This document shows positions 1 through 12,241 of a DNA stretch of 64,000 bases, piece by piece. The translations under genes were made by a program, and so were the position numbers. Under the pieces are notes generated by a model. It worked only from the letters and a program-made list of their open reading frames with translations, had not been told where the DNA came from and ran no database searches. The stretch is taken from contig JAWQEG010000496.1 of NCBI GenBank assembly GCA_033782935.1, positions 62,001 through 126,000 on the forward strand. The letters run 5' to 3'. Each line of letters begins with the position of its first letter. Position 1 is the stretch's first letter. Origin of the DNA: Petrolisthes cinctipes (taxonomy: Eukaryota; Arthropoda; Malacostraca; Decapoda; Porcellanidae).

Positions 1-385
1 AGGTACTCATTCTGACAGAAAACATACTGTTCATGTTTTCATTCCTCTCCATCCATATTCGTTGGGCTCAGAACCTTGATTCAGAACTGTACAATATGTT
101 AATCTGAATGTTTATAAAAAGTGGCTGATAAATTACACAGGATTAGAACAAAATAATTTTACATCAGATGATTTTTTATAAGGTTTCTTTTCATGATTGT
201 CTACCTCATTTAAAAGTATTCTGGTTATACTGGCATACACATCATAGGAGTTGCCATTCATTTACCAGTGTCCACTTAATTAGTCACGTAATTAAAAAAA
301 GAATTTGTCGTCTTAAGGATAATTGTTGCTCTAATGGTTCCTTTGTTGTTCAGTCTCCCTCAAAAGATCTCTAACTCCCAGCCAG
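1..385 (+). repeat. Dispersed repeat, copy 1 (partner at 31190-31735)
   Basis: This stretch aligns collinearly with 31190-31735, including the shared words ATGATTTTTTATAAGGTTT and AGATCTCTAACTCCCAGCCAG. The two copies differ by many substitutions, so the duplication is old. The site TCTTAAGGAT at 311-320 is uninterrupted here, whereas the other copy carries a 165-bp insertion flanked by TTAA at the same point. The start of the repeat lies at or beyond the window edge. Confidence 0.75.
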
Positions 386-1474
386 CAGCCACTACTCTAC
401 TTTGATATAAATGAACATCACTACACTGTTCACTTTCCTTAAAACACTTTATAGCTTAAGTGATGCTATATGCATTTTTGACCAATTATGAGATGTATGT
501 GTTGTGTGTCAGTAACCTTGGCTCAGGTTTATTTTGATATAGTATAGCTACGTACTGAGTTTAAGTACTACTGTTTGAGCTGATCATGAAAAATATGGCA
601 TCACATATAATTACTAGGCTGACTGTATGTAGCAAAATACTGTAGCAAGACATACTTTACAGATGCACATTTGAAATGTGTATATTGAGCACAAGAGTGC
701 TAAATTGAATAGAATACAGAAAGATAAAGAACATTGCATACTATCTCACAGAGATTATGAAAAAATCAGCCAATTAATCAAAAGGATAATTATATTGGAA
801 TAATATTTAACCCAGTTTGGGAAATATTGAGGGTGAATTATTATCATTGCTGGACCAAGAAATGAGCTTTACTAAATCCAGAGGTATGGTGGGCTTTACA
901 CATCTTACTACCTGTGGCTATAATAATAATATTAATTATTATTATGATAATAATAATAAATTATTGGTAGGTAGCTGGCCTGGAGAGTTAAGGAACTTCT
1001 GGGTTAGGCTGTGATCTCTGCAAATATGAGTAGGTGAGGCTATGGCTGGGTCGGTCAGTGGCGACTTACGATGATGTTATTATAACAAGGGAGGGTAATG
1101 TACCAATCCATTCTAGTTAAGTTATTTATCAGCAAATGCAAAGACTGGCTTCCATATACATGGTTCCACATACACGCACCATTTTTAATAGAGTGGCATT
1201 TTACATAGTACTGTATACAATACTGGTCACCCTGATATTTGTAATGATCCAAAACACTCAAATCTTAATGGAAAGTAATGGCAGTTTATGCCTTTACCTT
1301 TCTGTTTCCCACTGTATGAAGACCTTTTCATACTCAATTTTATTACATATTGTACATTTCTAACCCATAACTACCATGTATAATACCTCCCTTAGTTGTA
1401 ATAATTCCATCGTCAATGTGTGATAAACTAACATTATAGTGTGGATCACAAACTGTGGGATATTGTCTTAAGTT

Positions 1475-1700
1475 TTAACTCCTTCAGTCTGAGGATATTT
1501 CTTGCCACTTCTTACATCCATCTATCTATCTACTGTATCTGAATATCTATCTACTATATCTACCCATCGGCCTCTCTGTGTATATCTTTGTATATCATAA
1601 TGTATCTACCTATCTGTCTATCCAGATGTCTTATATTTCTACCCATCTGTCTCTCTATTCATCTCTATCAGTCATAAACTCCCAGAGTGAAGGGGTTAGG
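1475..1700. repeat. Short inverted-repeat element with TATC-rich core
   Basis: The left end reads TTAACTCCTTCAGTCTGAGG and the right end, read on the minus strand, CCTAACCCCTTCACTCTGGG, an imperfect inverted repeat of about 20 bp. Between them lies a degenerate TATC/CATC tandem array. The TTAA at the left end and the CCCCTTCA-type terminus would fit a TTAA-targeting MITE, but the right-hand TTAA is degenerate, so the class is only a guess. Confidence 0.4.
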
Positions 1701-2749
1701 TAGCATATGCACTGTTGATAATGTGTACATTAAGTAACAGGTGTGTCACTCACTAGTATGTATTTCCTTCTCTCTCCATACTTCGTTCTCAGGTCAGATT
1801 TGCTCTATTTAGATTTACCAGTATTCTCTAACTCTGAGAATTGGTTGGAGGATGGAGAAAGCCTCAGGTTAGCCAGAAGATGGAGGAAAGCATGCTAGTG
1901 TGATACCCACTAAATTAAGTAATACAGTAAGTGCAAGTGACCCTCCTGTGCTGCCAGACTGGACAGTAAATGTGTGGTGGGTTGCAGCCATTTGTAGTCC
2001 ATTTTTTTTGGCTGTTGGTAAGTGTTCACAGCTAATATCATAAAGGCTTGTACTTAACCATACACTTGACTGATACAAGACTCCTAATCAGTTGATAGCA
2101 AACTTCACATAATGGTAATGGCTGTGGACATCATACCATCAGCCAGGAAAAAGTAGTGGAAGGGAAGTTGCTTTTTAAAAGACAGTAGAGAGTTACTTTT
2201 AATCTTTGATATTTTAATGCATTGTACAAAATATTCTCGTGCATCACGTTAGTATGAATAGTGTGCATAAAAAGTGGAAGGCTTACGAGGCATTAACTAA
2301 TGCATAATGTTATCGGGAATAAGTTCTTCCATAATATTCCTTTGGCCTTACTATTTGTTTGAGGGTGTGAAGTTAACAATATATTTATAAATAATTACAT
2401 TGTCAGAAGCAACTATTTTTAAAATTGATATACTTGATATTCAGTGTCACCAGAATAGATGGAAAGTTGTCCCTTATATTTTGACATATGAATTTCTTAT
2501 ACTCTTAGTATATGATAGCTTTTGCTGATGTGCTTTCAGTGAGCAGATAATATAAATGAAATGGCAGTGTACATAGTTAATAATTTTACAAGGCACATAA
2601 TTTATTAGCATATGTATTCGTACATATGTCTATGCAAGGAAAATTTTCTGTTACCTGATGTATGTATAATTCAGAGAGTTAAAATGGCAGTGAGAACATT
2701 GTACAGTATATAACTCATTGTTCCACACAGGGCTGAAGATGCTGGTATG

Positions 2750-3440
2750 TACGGTACAAAGTTGGCCAGGGTGAGGGACAGGACCAGCCAGGGTGAAGAA
2801 GGGGCCAGGGCTAATATGAAAGAAAGAACCAGGTTGAGAAAGAAGAATTGTACAGTATAGAGTGAAAAAGGACCAACTAGGGTGAGGGAGGGTGTCATTG
2901 AGATGGGGAGCTAAATGAAATGTACAGTAGGTAAATGCCACCTATGAGTAAAGAAGAGCAAAGAAGACGTTGAGGAAGTGGGCCAGTATAAGGGAAAATA
3001 CCAGCTAGGTTGTAGGAGGGGGCCAAGCAGTAGTGGTGTAGCCAGTGAGTGAGTCAGTTAAACCCCTCTTATGTAGCAAGAACAATATTTTTTAATCAAA
3101 ACAATATTTTAAAATATCTTGGCAGAACAGTCATGTTAACATAGATGTTTAGAGGGTTGATTGGCCTTTCTATCCCATGAATGTTGTGTATATCAGTACC
3201 TTAGTGACCATTCAGAGAAAACAGTGAGGGATGAGCTCAGTACACAGTCAGCTAGAGGGTGGTGGAGACTCCTGCATTCACCAGATAATCTCCTAGTTGT
3301 ACTGTAGTCCCTAGCCACCCTAAATCAATCTGCCAATGGAAGGGAGAGAGCCAGGGAGAAGGAGGAATCAGTATGAGAGAAAGGAAAGGAGGATCAAGGT
3401 GAGGGAAAGAGCCAGGATGACAGAGGAGAGCCAGGTTGAG
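2750..3440. repeat. Degenerate GCCAGGGTGAGGGA minisatellite
   Basis: Purine-rich units resembling GCCAGGGTGAGGGA recur irregularly in two clusters, about 2760-3015 and 3340-3440, separated by unrelated sequence. The units are too divergent to count exactly by eye. No coding potential is apparent. Confidence 0.5.
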
Positions 3441-4629
3441 GGAAAAGTATGAGGGTTCAAATACGAGATTCAGGCCTCATAGTACATTGTGCAGGTGAGT
3501 GCCCAAAGTAATGTTAGGTGAGTGCAAATAAATTCACCTACACCTGGCATATTGTCCCATGGTAATAGCTACCAGTTAGTCATTTACTGAGCAATTTTTA
3601 TAATAGAAGAATATTATTTAGGCAACAAGCTTTTTAAGAAAGATAAAGAAGGGAAGTATTTTTCATTCTGCAGTGCTTGGTTTTTAATCTTCCCATATTA
3701 AATAATATATCTATTTTTCTTGCTCGTGGAGGAAGCTATTATAGACCATAATGGCCATGTACATTCTGGAGGATTGCCCAGTATTATTAGGCCCATTTTG
3801 TCCTATTATGACAGCCGATATGTAGAGACTTTCAGTGGTATTATTAAGGGATCTGTGATGTTCTTGGTGTATTAGAGGCTACTAATTCCTTGAATCTATG
3901 ATATGCCATAACACTCACTCTCAATATAGGAGTTGTTTAATGATATAGTATGAAGGAATCACTAGTATCCAATTTACTTATTACATTTCAGATTTCTTAA
4001 AACAAGAGGAGGTACTGTACCTTCCCTTAGTACAGTAGTGAAGTTAATTAATATATTATATGTCAGTTAATAATAGACAATTTTATTTTGGTGAGGAAAA
4101 CTACCCACATTTTAAAGATAAATAATACAGCTATTTGTATGCATGAAGTGGAAGCTTTATACCCACTGATAATACAACTGACAAAATACAGTGACAGAAA
4201 GGTGCAATACTTCCCCATGTTTTGATAATAACACTGATTCAGTACAGTACCAGCTTTTAGACTAAGAATCTCTAGACTCAAAGTATAGGCTTATTTTTTC
4301 TTTGACTAGTTTACTCTTTGCGTCTAGAGATAACACTGATTTTTTGTGATTAATCTCAATATAAATAATACTGTATACTGGAAAGGGAACTCAGTCACAA
4401 GAGCATTAATTAATTGTGCATACAGTAATATTATTCATACTGTCTCTGCAATGGACTTCATATTTTTCCCCTCTATGCCTTCTTTCATCCCATCAATGCA
4501 ATACACAAAGCTTTATGTTCTTCTGGATCTTCTTCTTGTTCCCTTGGAGTCAGAAGTTCATAGTGACAGTAGCAATGTACTGTACTCAAAATATAACTCA
4601 TTTTTTTAATGAAATATTTCTTTGCACAT

Positions 4630-5095
4630 AATTTAGTTATCATTGTAACAACAGTACTGCCATATACAGTATTTGATTAATGATAGTGGTGATGACAGTT
4701 ACAGCACTAGAGGATGCATTAAAGTTTTAGTTCAGGATATGAATGTACCAGTTGTGTAACATGTAATTTGCTTGTTACCCTACCTACAGCGGTCCATTAC
4801 TATATTAATTATACATCTTAACAACTGCAGTACAGCAATAGAGGAAATGCATTAAAAATCCAGGTCAAGTGCTGTATGGTCCTTACTGTCTGACATTAGG
4901 GTTGTACGTCAGTATACTGTCTCAGTATTCAAGTTATGATACTAATGTATTATTTTTGACATATGCTGTAGTTATCTCGAAACATATACTACTGTAGCTG
5001 CACTTACAGCATGGTCTTATTCTGTATTCAGCCACTAATGTTGACAACTACAGTACTGTACCATAGCAATGCATTCAAAACTCACTGAAAATTAT
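4630..5095. repeat. Degenerate long-period tandem repeat
   Basis: A motif of the form AACTACAGTACAGCAATAGA followed by GATGCATTAAA recurs near 4640-4740, 4815-4870 and 5045-5085, each followed by an A-rich stretch and a TCAG/TCAAG word. The spacing is uneven. This looks like an old tandem or local duplication. Confidence 0.35.
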
Positions 5096-8000
5096 AATTT
5101 GATACTCCAGTATCCTTTATTGAACTATTACCTACAGAAAAATAAGCATGTTATGACATTTATTATTTTATTGGTTGGCTTTTAGCGATTCAGAATTCAA
5201 TTAAATGTACTATTGCAAATGTCAGTTCACTTCAACATTAATGAAATTATTCCAAGAACAAGTGAGCTAACTCAAGTAAACATCAAGCTAAAATTATTGA
5301 AGAACTCATTTGCCTAATGCAAGGGTTGCCAATGGGGGATTTTGTGGTCTTCCAGAGGATGACTAAAAGAGATGATAAAAATTGGCTTTATTGACCAATT
5401 TGATGGATCATAGCCTCGATATACACTGTATATATATTGTTATATATTTATTTTTACACCCAATTTGGACTTAAGGGTTGCCATTTTTAAGTGCAATATC
5501 CAAGCTTTCTTGAAAAACAAATTTTTTTGACAACATTAAAGAATAACCTGACTTTGTAATAAAGATCTATAGTTTGAAATAACAGCGCAGTACAGTATAC
5601 AGTATGTAAAACTCAGAAAATACAGTAAGTTGATTAATTTTATAGCACACAACCATACTTTGGTTCTGGCTATGTGTACCAATGATGAAATGTCTTATAT
5701 ATATGTTGGTATGATATTAATGCCAAAATAATGAGCAAACTTCAATAAAAACATTATACAGTATGGTTTAGGCCTATTGGTAGTATATTTTTCAAAGCTT
5801 AAAAGTGTTTACAGTTCTCAGACTAACATGGATTCAACCTGTTTCTTTGATTGGTGTTCAGTCTTATAAGAATTATTAAAAATTTATTGTTATATTCTTG
5901 CTCTATCATTCAAGGTTTACAGTTAAAGGTATACCGGTATATATATCTTTCAAGATATTGGGCAATGAGGTTTAATTATTTGCTCTTCATGTCAAGAATT
6001 ATATATTAAGGGAAACGTTCAATTTACGGTAATCATTTTCACAAGTCATTGCTCACAGTCACATTAACTAATTGGCTCCTCATTCCTTTACTGGCCTTTG
6101 CTTTTTTCACTTCATGAAGCCAAAGGCTTCTATAAAAAATGAAAGAGTACTTTTTTGTTTTCTTTTATTTGTTTAAAAATAGATTTTTGATTAAAAAAAA
6201 AAGACCATTTTAAAATGTTCTTGTAGAAGTAGGTATAACCAGGTCTCATTCACTCAGCAGTGTAAATGAATACAAGTATTTAGCTGTAACCTAGTATAAA
6301 AATCAGTGATAATCTCTCAAACGTTCTCTTCATCGTAGTCAGTTCTTAATACGGGAAGTTGGGTCTTTGTAAATTTTATTTTAGAGCAGATGGTAAAGTT
6401 AGAGTGGTATACAATAAAGGAAGTAACCAGTCCATGCTTTTTTGGCAGTCTATTTTTCTGGCAACATATTGTCATAAACAGTAGTTTAGTGGAAACCAAC
6501 AATTACCTAATAGTCTTACAGGAAGAGGTGCTCTTGCTGACCAGGGGTCAGGTATTGTAAAGTAACTTGAAGTTTCCAATAGAATATTCTTTTTTATAAC
6601 TACTGTAGATTGTGTACTGAATTAGACTTCAATAATGACCTGCTTCAGGGGTGAGGCTGAGGCAGGCACCAAGGGTCAGATTCACAAAGCCTCATATTTA
6701 CTGAATGCTCAACCTGAGGCCAGAAGTAATTCTTACACTTTTGCTTGTAGGATGAGCCAGTGTCACCTGTGAACTTTGTGAGTCCATCCTCAAACCTTAG
6801 TAGGAGGTGTAGGTAACGGGAGGCTCAAGTGAGAACCTCCCCAGCCGGGCCCCATCAGTCCTGTACATACACCACTGTATATTATTCCTAAGATTTAAGC
6901 CCCTTTTAACATCCACACCCTGTACATAGCTGTTGATCATGTTATAAATTTTATTCTCTATTAAGTCGCCAAAGACTGTAGTGAGTCTTAAGGAAGATTC
7001 TTCTCAGAAATGTTTTCTCATTTGCTATTCCTGCAACTCTCTCCTTGTCTCTCTAAAATGTGACCAACAATCCAACACCAAGACAACATCTAATATTATT
7101 ATTATTATTATCTTGCTTATTATCATCGACTTAGCCCCAGGACTCCCTCTGGGTAGAGTCTAATGGCCTTCAGGAAGTGTGCTACATGTTCCGTTGATTC
7201 CATTGCTATATAGGCTGGTAAATTGTTCTTGGTTGCTTATAGCACTTGCAATGCCATATATCAGGTCAGAAAATGCTGAACAGGATAACAGAAAATAATC
7301 TTGATATATATGGCATGGTTTAAGAAAGGATAAAACATTTACCTGAAAATGCAAGGCAAAAAAATATAAATTATTACATTTCATCCAAAACAGATGACTG
7401 AGTTATGCAAGATATCCAATTTGAAGTGCGGCTTTTACTATTTAGTTTATGTACTAATGTACTAAAGATATAAACCACTTTATTTGTTAGCTTATGAACA
7501 ACACATTAATCATCATACATATTAAAAAGGAAGGATAGCATGGAGTTACTTTATATTCTTTTTGCATAGAGTTCTGAATTAACATCTGTCAAATGTATGA
7601 ATTGTTTAATGTACCTTGGTGAGTACAGTACATGACATCAGACATGTAGTTCCTCTCCAGTATTAAAATAAGGCTTTAATAGATGACTTGAGGATGAGCC
7701 ATAAGGGTCAGGGATTAAACTTACCAGCCTATATAGAAACATTCGATTCTCCTGATTTGTTGTAGTGAAGCAGCCCAAATACTTAGATCAAATTTATCAT
7801 TAGATGTATCTGTAGAGGTGAAACCATACAAAAAGTTATAAGTATTACCATTGATGATACTGCCCATTGTAAGTATTAATAGTAACATGGAGGAATTTGT
7901 CTCCTGTTAAATACCAGGGAAGTAATTGACTGCTACATGCAGTTTCCAGCTCAACCAATACCTGTGGCAATTGCACCAGAGTTCATAGGCAATTGTATTG

Positions 8001-8770
8001 ATTATGTAGGCAATTGCACTGAAGTTCTATATAGGCAATTGGATGTGTGATTTCAACACTAGGCCTACTGGTATTTAGATCTATTGTAGAAAAGTTATCT
8101 GTTCAAAGTACTGTATAGTCATGCTGTTTTGTAGTGATTAAAAAATATTCCATACTGTACAATGAAAAAAAAAAAGAAATATTATATTAGAAGAAACTTG
8201 CATATCTGGCTGTAATAATGTTTTCTACTCACTGATTTTAGATTCCATGATATTGATCAGCTAGGAAGAAAAGTCTGTTAATGATACATTGTACTGTTCT
8301 TGTAATTTTATTTTTATACATGGCATAAACTCTGGTAGTAATACTTTTGTCAATATTACTTCATGTCACTTGTTTCTGTTATCGTGTAATTCTTTCCTAT
8401 TTTTTATAAGCATTCACCAATATTAGGAATGTTGAATAAAAATTTGCTATCTAAATAAATTATTGGATTGTGTCGCAGAAGTCATTTTTTTTAGCCTTCG
8501 TTGTTCCTCTGGTAAAATAGAATAGACTAAGCAGGATCAGTGAAGAGAAGAGCTGCCTCAAACAGAATGATGTAGTAATGCAATGGAGACCTTTATTCCA
8601 CAAGGCTTTTACTGTACATACAAAATTGTTCCTTATAATACAGATTTTGTTAGTTTTATAACAGATTTGCTGAGGAAGGATGTCCTATTAAGCTGCAGAT
8701 GTCTCACAGTAATGAGGAGGTCAATTCCCCAATGAGGTCACTTGTTTATCCTTAGGTTGACTATCATAAC

Positions 8771-8851
8771 GTTGATGATGGCGCGGCACTGGTACGATGG
8801 TTCTGTAGTGTGGCTATGGAGTCATCGTACCGGTACCACGCCATCGTCAAC
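8771..8851. mobile_element. Foldback element, GTACGATGGC family, copy 1
   Basis: The arm at 8771-8799 is complementary to 8823-8851 with few mismatches. The palindromic core words GATGGCG and GGTACGATGG and the flanking CATTCTTGCAT word are shared with foldbacks at 12810-12914, 54020-54122 and 54168-54270. It has no coding capacity. The family is recognised by internal comparison only. Confidence 0.7.
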
Positions 8852-9340
8852 ACCACGGACATTCTTGCATACTAGCCCCTATGTGAGAATTGATGCCAGC
8901 AGTGAGGGGTCTTGATTGAAGCTGCTCTCCTACTGGATGCTGATGTCAGTCTGCTGTACCTGCCATATTCTGCAATAGAGAAGGAAAGTTTAGCAGTGGT
9001 TTGAGGAAAAGAACATTTCTGTAAGTACAGTATTGGTATGGTATATACTGTATTATTATATTGGTTCTAGTTTGAATTTCCCGGGTCACGACACCTTGTA
9101 AATTTGTACTGATATATTAATAATTATATATCTATCGTCAATCATAAATCGGGTACGGCTATCTCTGTTTCCCTCATGAAATTATATTTGGAATTTAGTC
9201 TACGAACAGAAAATATTATGTATGTTGAAGATCTTCGTTTGACTTGTGATTTTTTTTTTATTATGACAAGTTCACGATCATGGAGGTACACTGTATTATT
9301 AATTATATTATACCTCCATGCTCACGATAACTTTTTCCGC

Positions 9341-9741
9341 CAGTGTTGCCAGATGCAGGGAAGTTTGGGAATTTTGAAGTCCACACGGAAATTATATGGA
9401 TATTGCTTAAGAGTAAACAGGGAATTTTCTACCAGACGAAATACCATAAAGACCATCAATGTTCAAGAGTAAGCAGGAAGTTATTAAGGTAAAAAGGGAA
9501 ATTCTGATGTTGAAGATGAGGCCAAAAGAAATTTTCTGATGTTGAACTTGAGGTAAAAAGGGAAATTCTGATGTTGAAATTAAGGTAGAAAGGAAAATTC
9601 TGATGTTGAACTGAGGTAAAAAGGGAAATTCTGATGTTGAGTTGAAGTAAAAATGGATATTCTGATGTTTAAGTTGAGGTAAAAAGGGAAATTCTAATGT
9701 TGTTGAAGATGGGGGATGGCCCAGCAGACCTGGCAACACTG
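9341..9741 (+). mobile_element. hAT-like MITE (CAGTGTTGCC ends) with internal minisatellite
   Basis: The element begins CAGTGTTGCCAGATGCAGGG and ends GACCTGGCAACACTG, a short terminal inverted repeat. A second copy in opposite orientation lies at 29227-29666. CAG...CTG ends are typical of hAT elements, which make 8-bp target duplications; the flanks here (TTTTCCGC and ACCTCCGC) match at only 5 of 8 positions, so the class is tentative. The interior holds a tandem array of about 32-bp units. No transposase is encoded. Confidence 0.7.
9478..9705 (+). repeat. Minisatellite inside the MITE, ~32-bp unit
   Basis: About seven tandem units built on the core AGGGAAATTCTGATGTTGAA, with GAGGTAAAA as spacer, fill the right part of the MITE. 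The same array, on the opposite strand, is present at 29270-29525 in the second copy, with units of variable length, so the array was part of the element before it spread. Confidence 0.8.
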
Positions 9742-9894
9742 ACCTCCGCCATATGCATTTATCTGTCAAAATTGTCAACACGTGTAACTCGTCTTGTACA
9801 CTCACCACTTGTATACAATCTTCACGTCCAACTGTCCTACACATACACTAGACAGGTGAGTAACTATAGACCCCTTTAGAGATAATTAGGGGAT

Positions 9895-10433
9895 GGTTTA
9901 AAGGATAATCTTTGGAAGCTTTCCTCCTAACGAAATTTAATGAAAATCAGTAATCATATAGTGGTATTTATTGAAAGAATTACCGTTTTGTAGCAGTGTT
10001 GCCAGATCCGGCTAGGTCCCAGTACTTTGGCCCGGTCATTTTCTGTACTTTACCACGGTTATTTCCCGGTAGTTTGCCCAGGTTAGGTCCCGGTAGTCTG
10101 CCCAGGTTAGGTCCCGGTAGCCTGATGCGGTCTAGGTTAGGTTAGGTCAGGTCAGGTAAGGTCAAGCTAATTTCAAAATGCCCCATTTGAATATGCCCTA
10201 TCTTGGAAATGGGGCATTTGTGGAGAAAATGCCATAGAAGAATATAGTCTTAGAATGGTCTAAATAAGTGTGTAATGAAGGTAGAAAAACCGAACCCAAT
10301 AACGGTAATTCATTCAATATTTACCCATATAGTTAACCTAATGTACCATACCGGGATAATGTTTGGAAGCGTTCCTCCTAACGAAATTTAATGAAAATCG
10401 GTAATCATATAGTTAACATAATGTACAATACCG
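9895..10433 (+). repeat. Two tandem ~80-bp units, the first split by a MITE
   Basis: The sequence GGATAATCTTTGGAAGC at 9903 recurs as GGATAATGTTTGGAAGC at 10354, each followed by TTCCTCCTAACGAAATTTAA and TAATCATATAGT. The first unit is interrupted at CATATAGT by the element at 9963-10325 and resumes afterwards; the second is contiguous and ends at CAATACCG, where another element has inserted. Confidence 0.75.
9963..10325 (+). mobile_element. GGTATTTATT-type MITE (family E1), 8-bp TSD CATATAGT
   Basis: The left end GGTATTTATTGAAAGAATTA is matched on the minus strand by the right end GGTAAATATTGAATGAATTA. The perfect 8-bp duplication CATATAGT flanks it at 9955-9962 and 10326-10333. The interior carries CAGTGTTGCCAGATCCGG and GGTTAGGT-rich sequence but no transposase. 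Related copies lie at 27000-27323 and 30707-31061, and probably 25882-26134. An 8-bp TSD fits hAT, P, Merlin or Sola1 types; the GGTA terminus does not settle which. Confidence 0.9.
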
Positions 10434-11174
10434 AGCTAATATTGCAATTATCTGCGCCGGCGAACTACTGGTTAGGATAGGTTGGGTTAGGTAGGGTTTG
10501 GTTACCTTTATCAATACTCGGTGGAATTATCTTGTGGAAATGTATTCTTTGCTAGATATTTCAGTTTTAAGATACGACATTTCTGTAGCGGAGGGACGAA
10601 CTGATGTCAGGCGGACAGTGTTACCAGATCCCCTTGACAAAATTACGAAAAGTCCAACAGGCAGTTGTGTACAATATGCCTGACCCATCCAATCGGGATA
10701 GTTTTAGCTCCTATCCACAGGATCTGTTTTATTTTTAAAGTTCCCGAAGGACATTAAGTTAGGTCCCGAAGGACATTAAGTTAGATCCTGAAGGTAACAA
10801 AAGTCTAGGTTAGGTCAGGTCAGGTTATTTCGTCTGATCAAAAAGTTATTTATCCCAATTTTAAATGATTGAATTTCCCACTCAACTGGGCTACTTATTG
10901 AACATTCTTCATACGATTTCCCAAGTGTGGACAGAATTTGCCTAAAACATGGAAGTATTCCTGTTTCTGGCAACACTGCACGCAGTGGCGGGAAGTCGGG
11001 AACCCGCTAGGTAAGCCGCACTCTCATTTCAAAGTAAATACATACAAATGTTATTCATGTTTTTATGTATTTCCACATAATATAAGTCTCCAAAATAAAA
11101 AGGGAATATAAATGGGCAATTTCGGTTGACAGAAAGTGTGAAAATCGAGGACGCAGATAATCGCAATATTTACC
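10434..11174 (+). mobile_element. AGCTAATATTGC/GGTAAATATTGC MITE (family EB), 8-bp TSD CAATACCG
   Basis: The left end is AGCTAATATTGCAATTATCT; the right end, read on the minus strand, is GGTAAATATTGCGATTATCT. The flanking duplication CAATACCG is perfect (10426-10433 and 11175-11182). Related copies lie at 27554-28258 (minus) and 56479-57224 (plus). The 741-bp interior includes a three-fold AAGGACATTAAGTTAG-like repeat and GGTTAGGT tracts. No transposase open frame is present, so it must be mobilised in trans. Confidence 0.9.
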
Positions 11175-11640
11175 CAATACCGTTATGAAAGTTTCAGTTG
11201 TCGGTCGCATCTGGTTTCGTCACAATATGCAATTTCATGTATTCACACTCTGATTTGTTCTAAGTCCAAAATATCAATAAATAACATGGCTGAACCCATA
11301 ATAGTCACCATATTCGCATTAAACATAACACAAAATACAGGCCGGTATACAGGCCTTATTACTTGTGGGACCACGGTCGGTTTACACGCAGATTAGTCTA
11401 ACCCCCACTACTCCCACCAACTACCCTTGACATCAATGACGTGTGAAAAAGAAAACGAGAGAAATGGGAAACGAACACTACATGGTAAACTGTACATATT
11501 TTTATCAGGAAAAAGAAAGTATAATATATCAAGCTGTAATAAATTTAATAGTGTTTTACCGTACTGAGTAGCAAGACATTGCAGTAAGTACTAGATTATA
11601 AAGAAAATATTTTGTTTCATCCTCCTATACTTTTAATAAT

Positions 11641-11720
11641 AATAATAATATTGTTATTATTATATTTATTGTTATTATCTTCATTATTATTATTATTGTA
11701 ACTACAGTAGTAGTATAATA
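11641..11720. repeat. TAA/TTA microsatellite cluster
   Basis: Tracts of ATAATAATA and TTATTATTA alternate here, next to the left arm of the large hairpin at 11744-12018. This is low-complexity sequence with no coding signal. Confidence 0.7.
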
Positions 11721-11743
11721 CTATTATTGTTATTATTGTAACT

Positions 11744-12018
11744 ACAATAGCAGTATAATACTGTTAATATTATTAGTGTAAGTATAATAGTAGTGGTAGT
11801 AGTAGCTGCTGGTAGTTAAGACAGCTGTCAGGTGAGGTAAAACTAAGGCCCTCTATCTCTCTCTTAATAATATATATATATATAGTATTAAGAGAGAGAG
11901 ATAAAGGGACTTAGTTTTACCTCACCTGACAGCTGTCTTAACTACCAGCAGCTACTACTACCACTACTATTATACAGTACTTACACTAATAATATTAATA
12001 CTATTATACTGCTATTGT
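11744..12018. repeat. Large imperfect hairpin, ~130-bp arms
   Basis: The sequence from 11744 (ACAATAGCAGTATAATAC) pairs with its complement ending at 12018, with a short TA-rich loop around 11868-11886. Arms differ by a few substitutions and small indels. The GCTGCTGGTAGTTAAGACAG block pairs perfectly. The right arm abuts, and may have truncated, the THAP-domain frame on the minus strand. Confidence 0.9.
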
Positions 12019-12241
12019 TTATTTCTCCTGTCAATTTTGTTATGGAATCGCTTTCTTGCTTTAGTGTTGTCTCCCCATGGTAACATATGAAAGAATTTGA
12101 TGGGTTAAAATAGTCTGTTGTTCTGCAAAATTTGATCCACTCTCTTATTTGTTTCTCATCTCTGGGAAATCGGTGATAATTAATGTTCCTTCCTTTATGT
12201 CTGTAAGTTCTACACCCATGCACTGCACAATGCGAAGGCAT
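11981..12241 (-). pseudogene. THAP-type zinc finger fragment
   Basis: The minus-strand frame starts MPSHCAVHGCRTYRHKG, the usual MPxxCxVxGC opening of a THAP domain, followed by HRFPRD (about residues 23-28), EWIKFC (34-39) and FICYH (51-55). THAP domains bind DNA through a C2CH zinc site, with the last pair spaced C-x2-H; here C53 and H55 are one residue too close and the canonical SxHF is absent. The frame soon runs into the large hairpin and stops. THAP domains occur in P-element-type transposases and in cellular regulators. I see no downstream catalytic domain, so I read it as a transposon or gene relic. The hairpin probably caused the truncation. Confidence 0.7.

Larger units (their letters stand above)
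1..9340. other. Gene-poor repeat-bearing DNA
   Basis: No exon series, RNA gene or conserved domain could be recognised on either strand. Open frames are short, AT-driven and lack splice-bounded homology. The stretch holds short microsatellites (TAA/TTA near 920-960 and 7099-7120), degenerate tandem repeats and one foldback element listed separately. The rest appears to be ordinary intergenic DNA. Confidence 0.6.
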
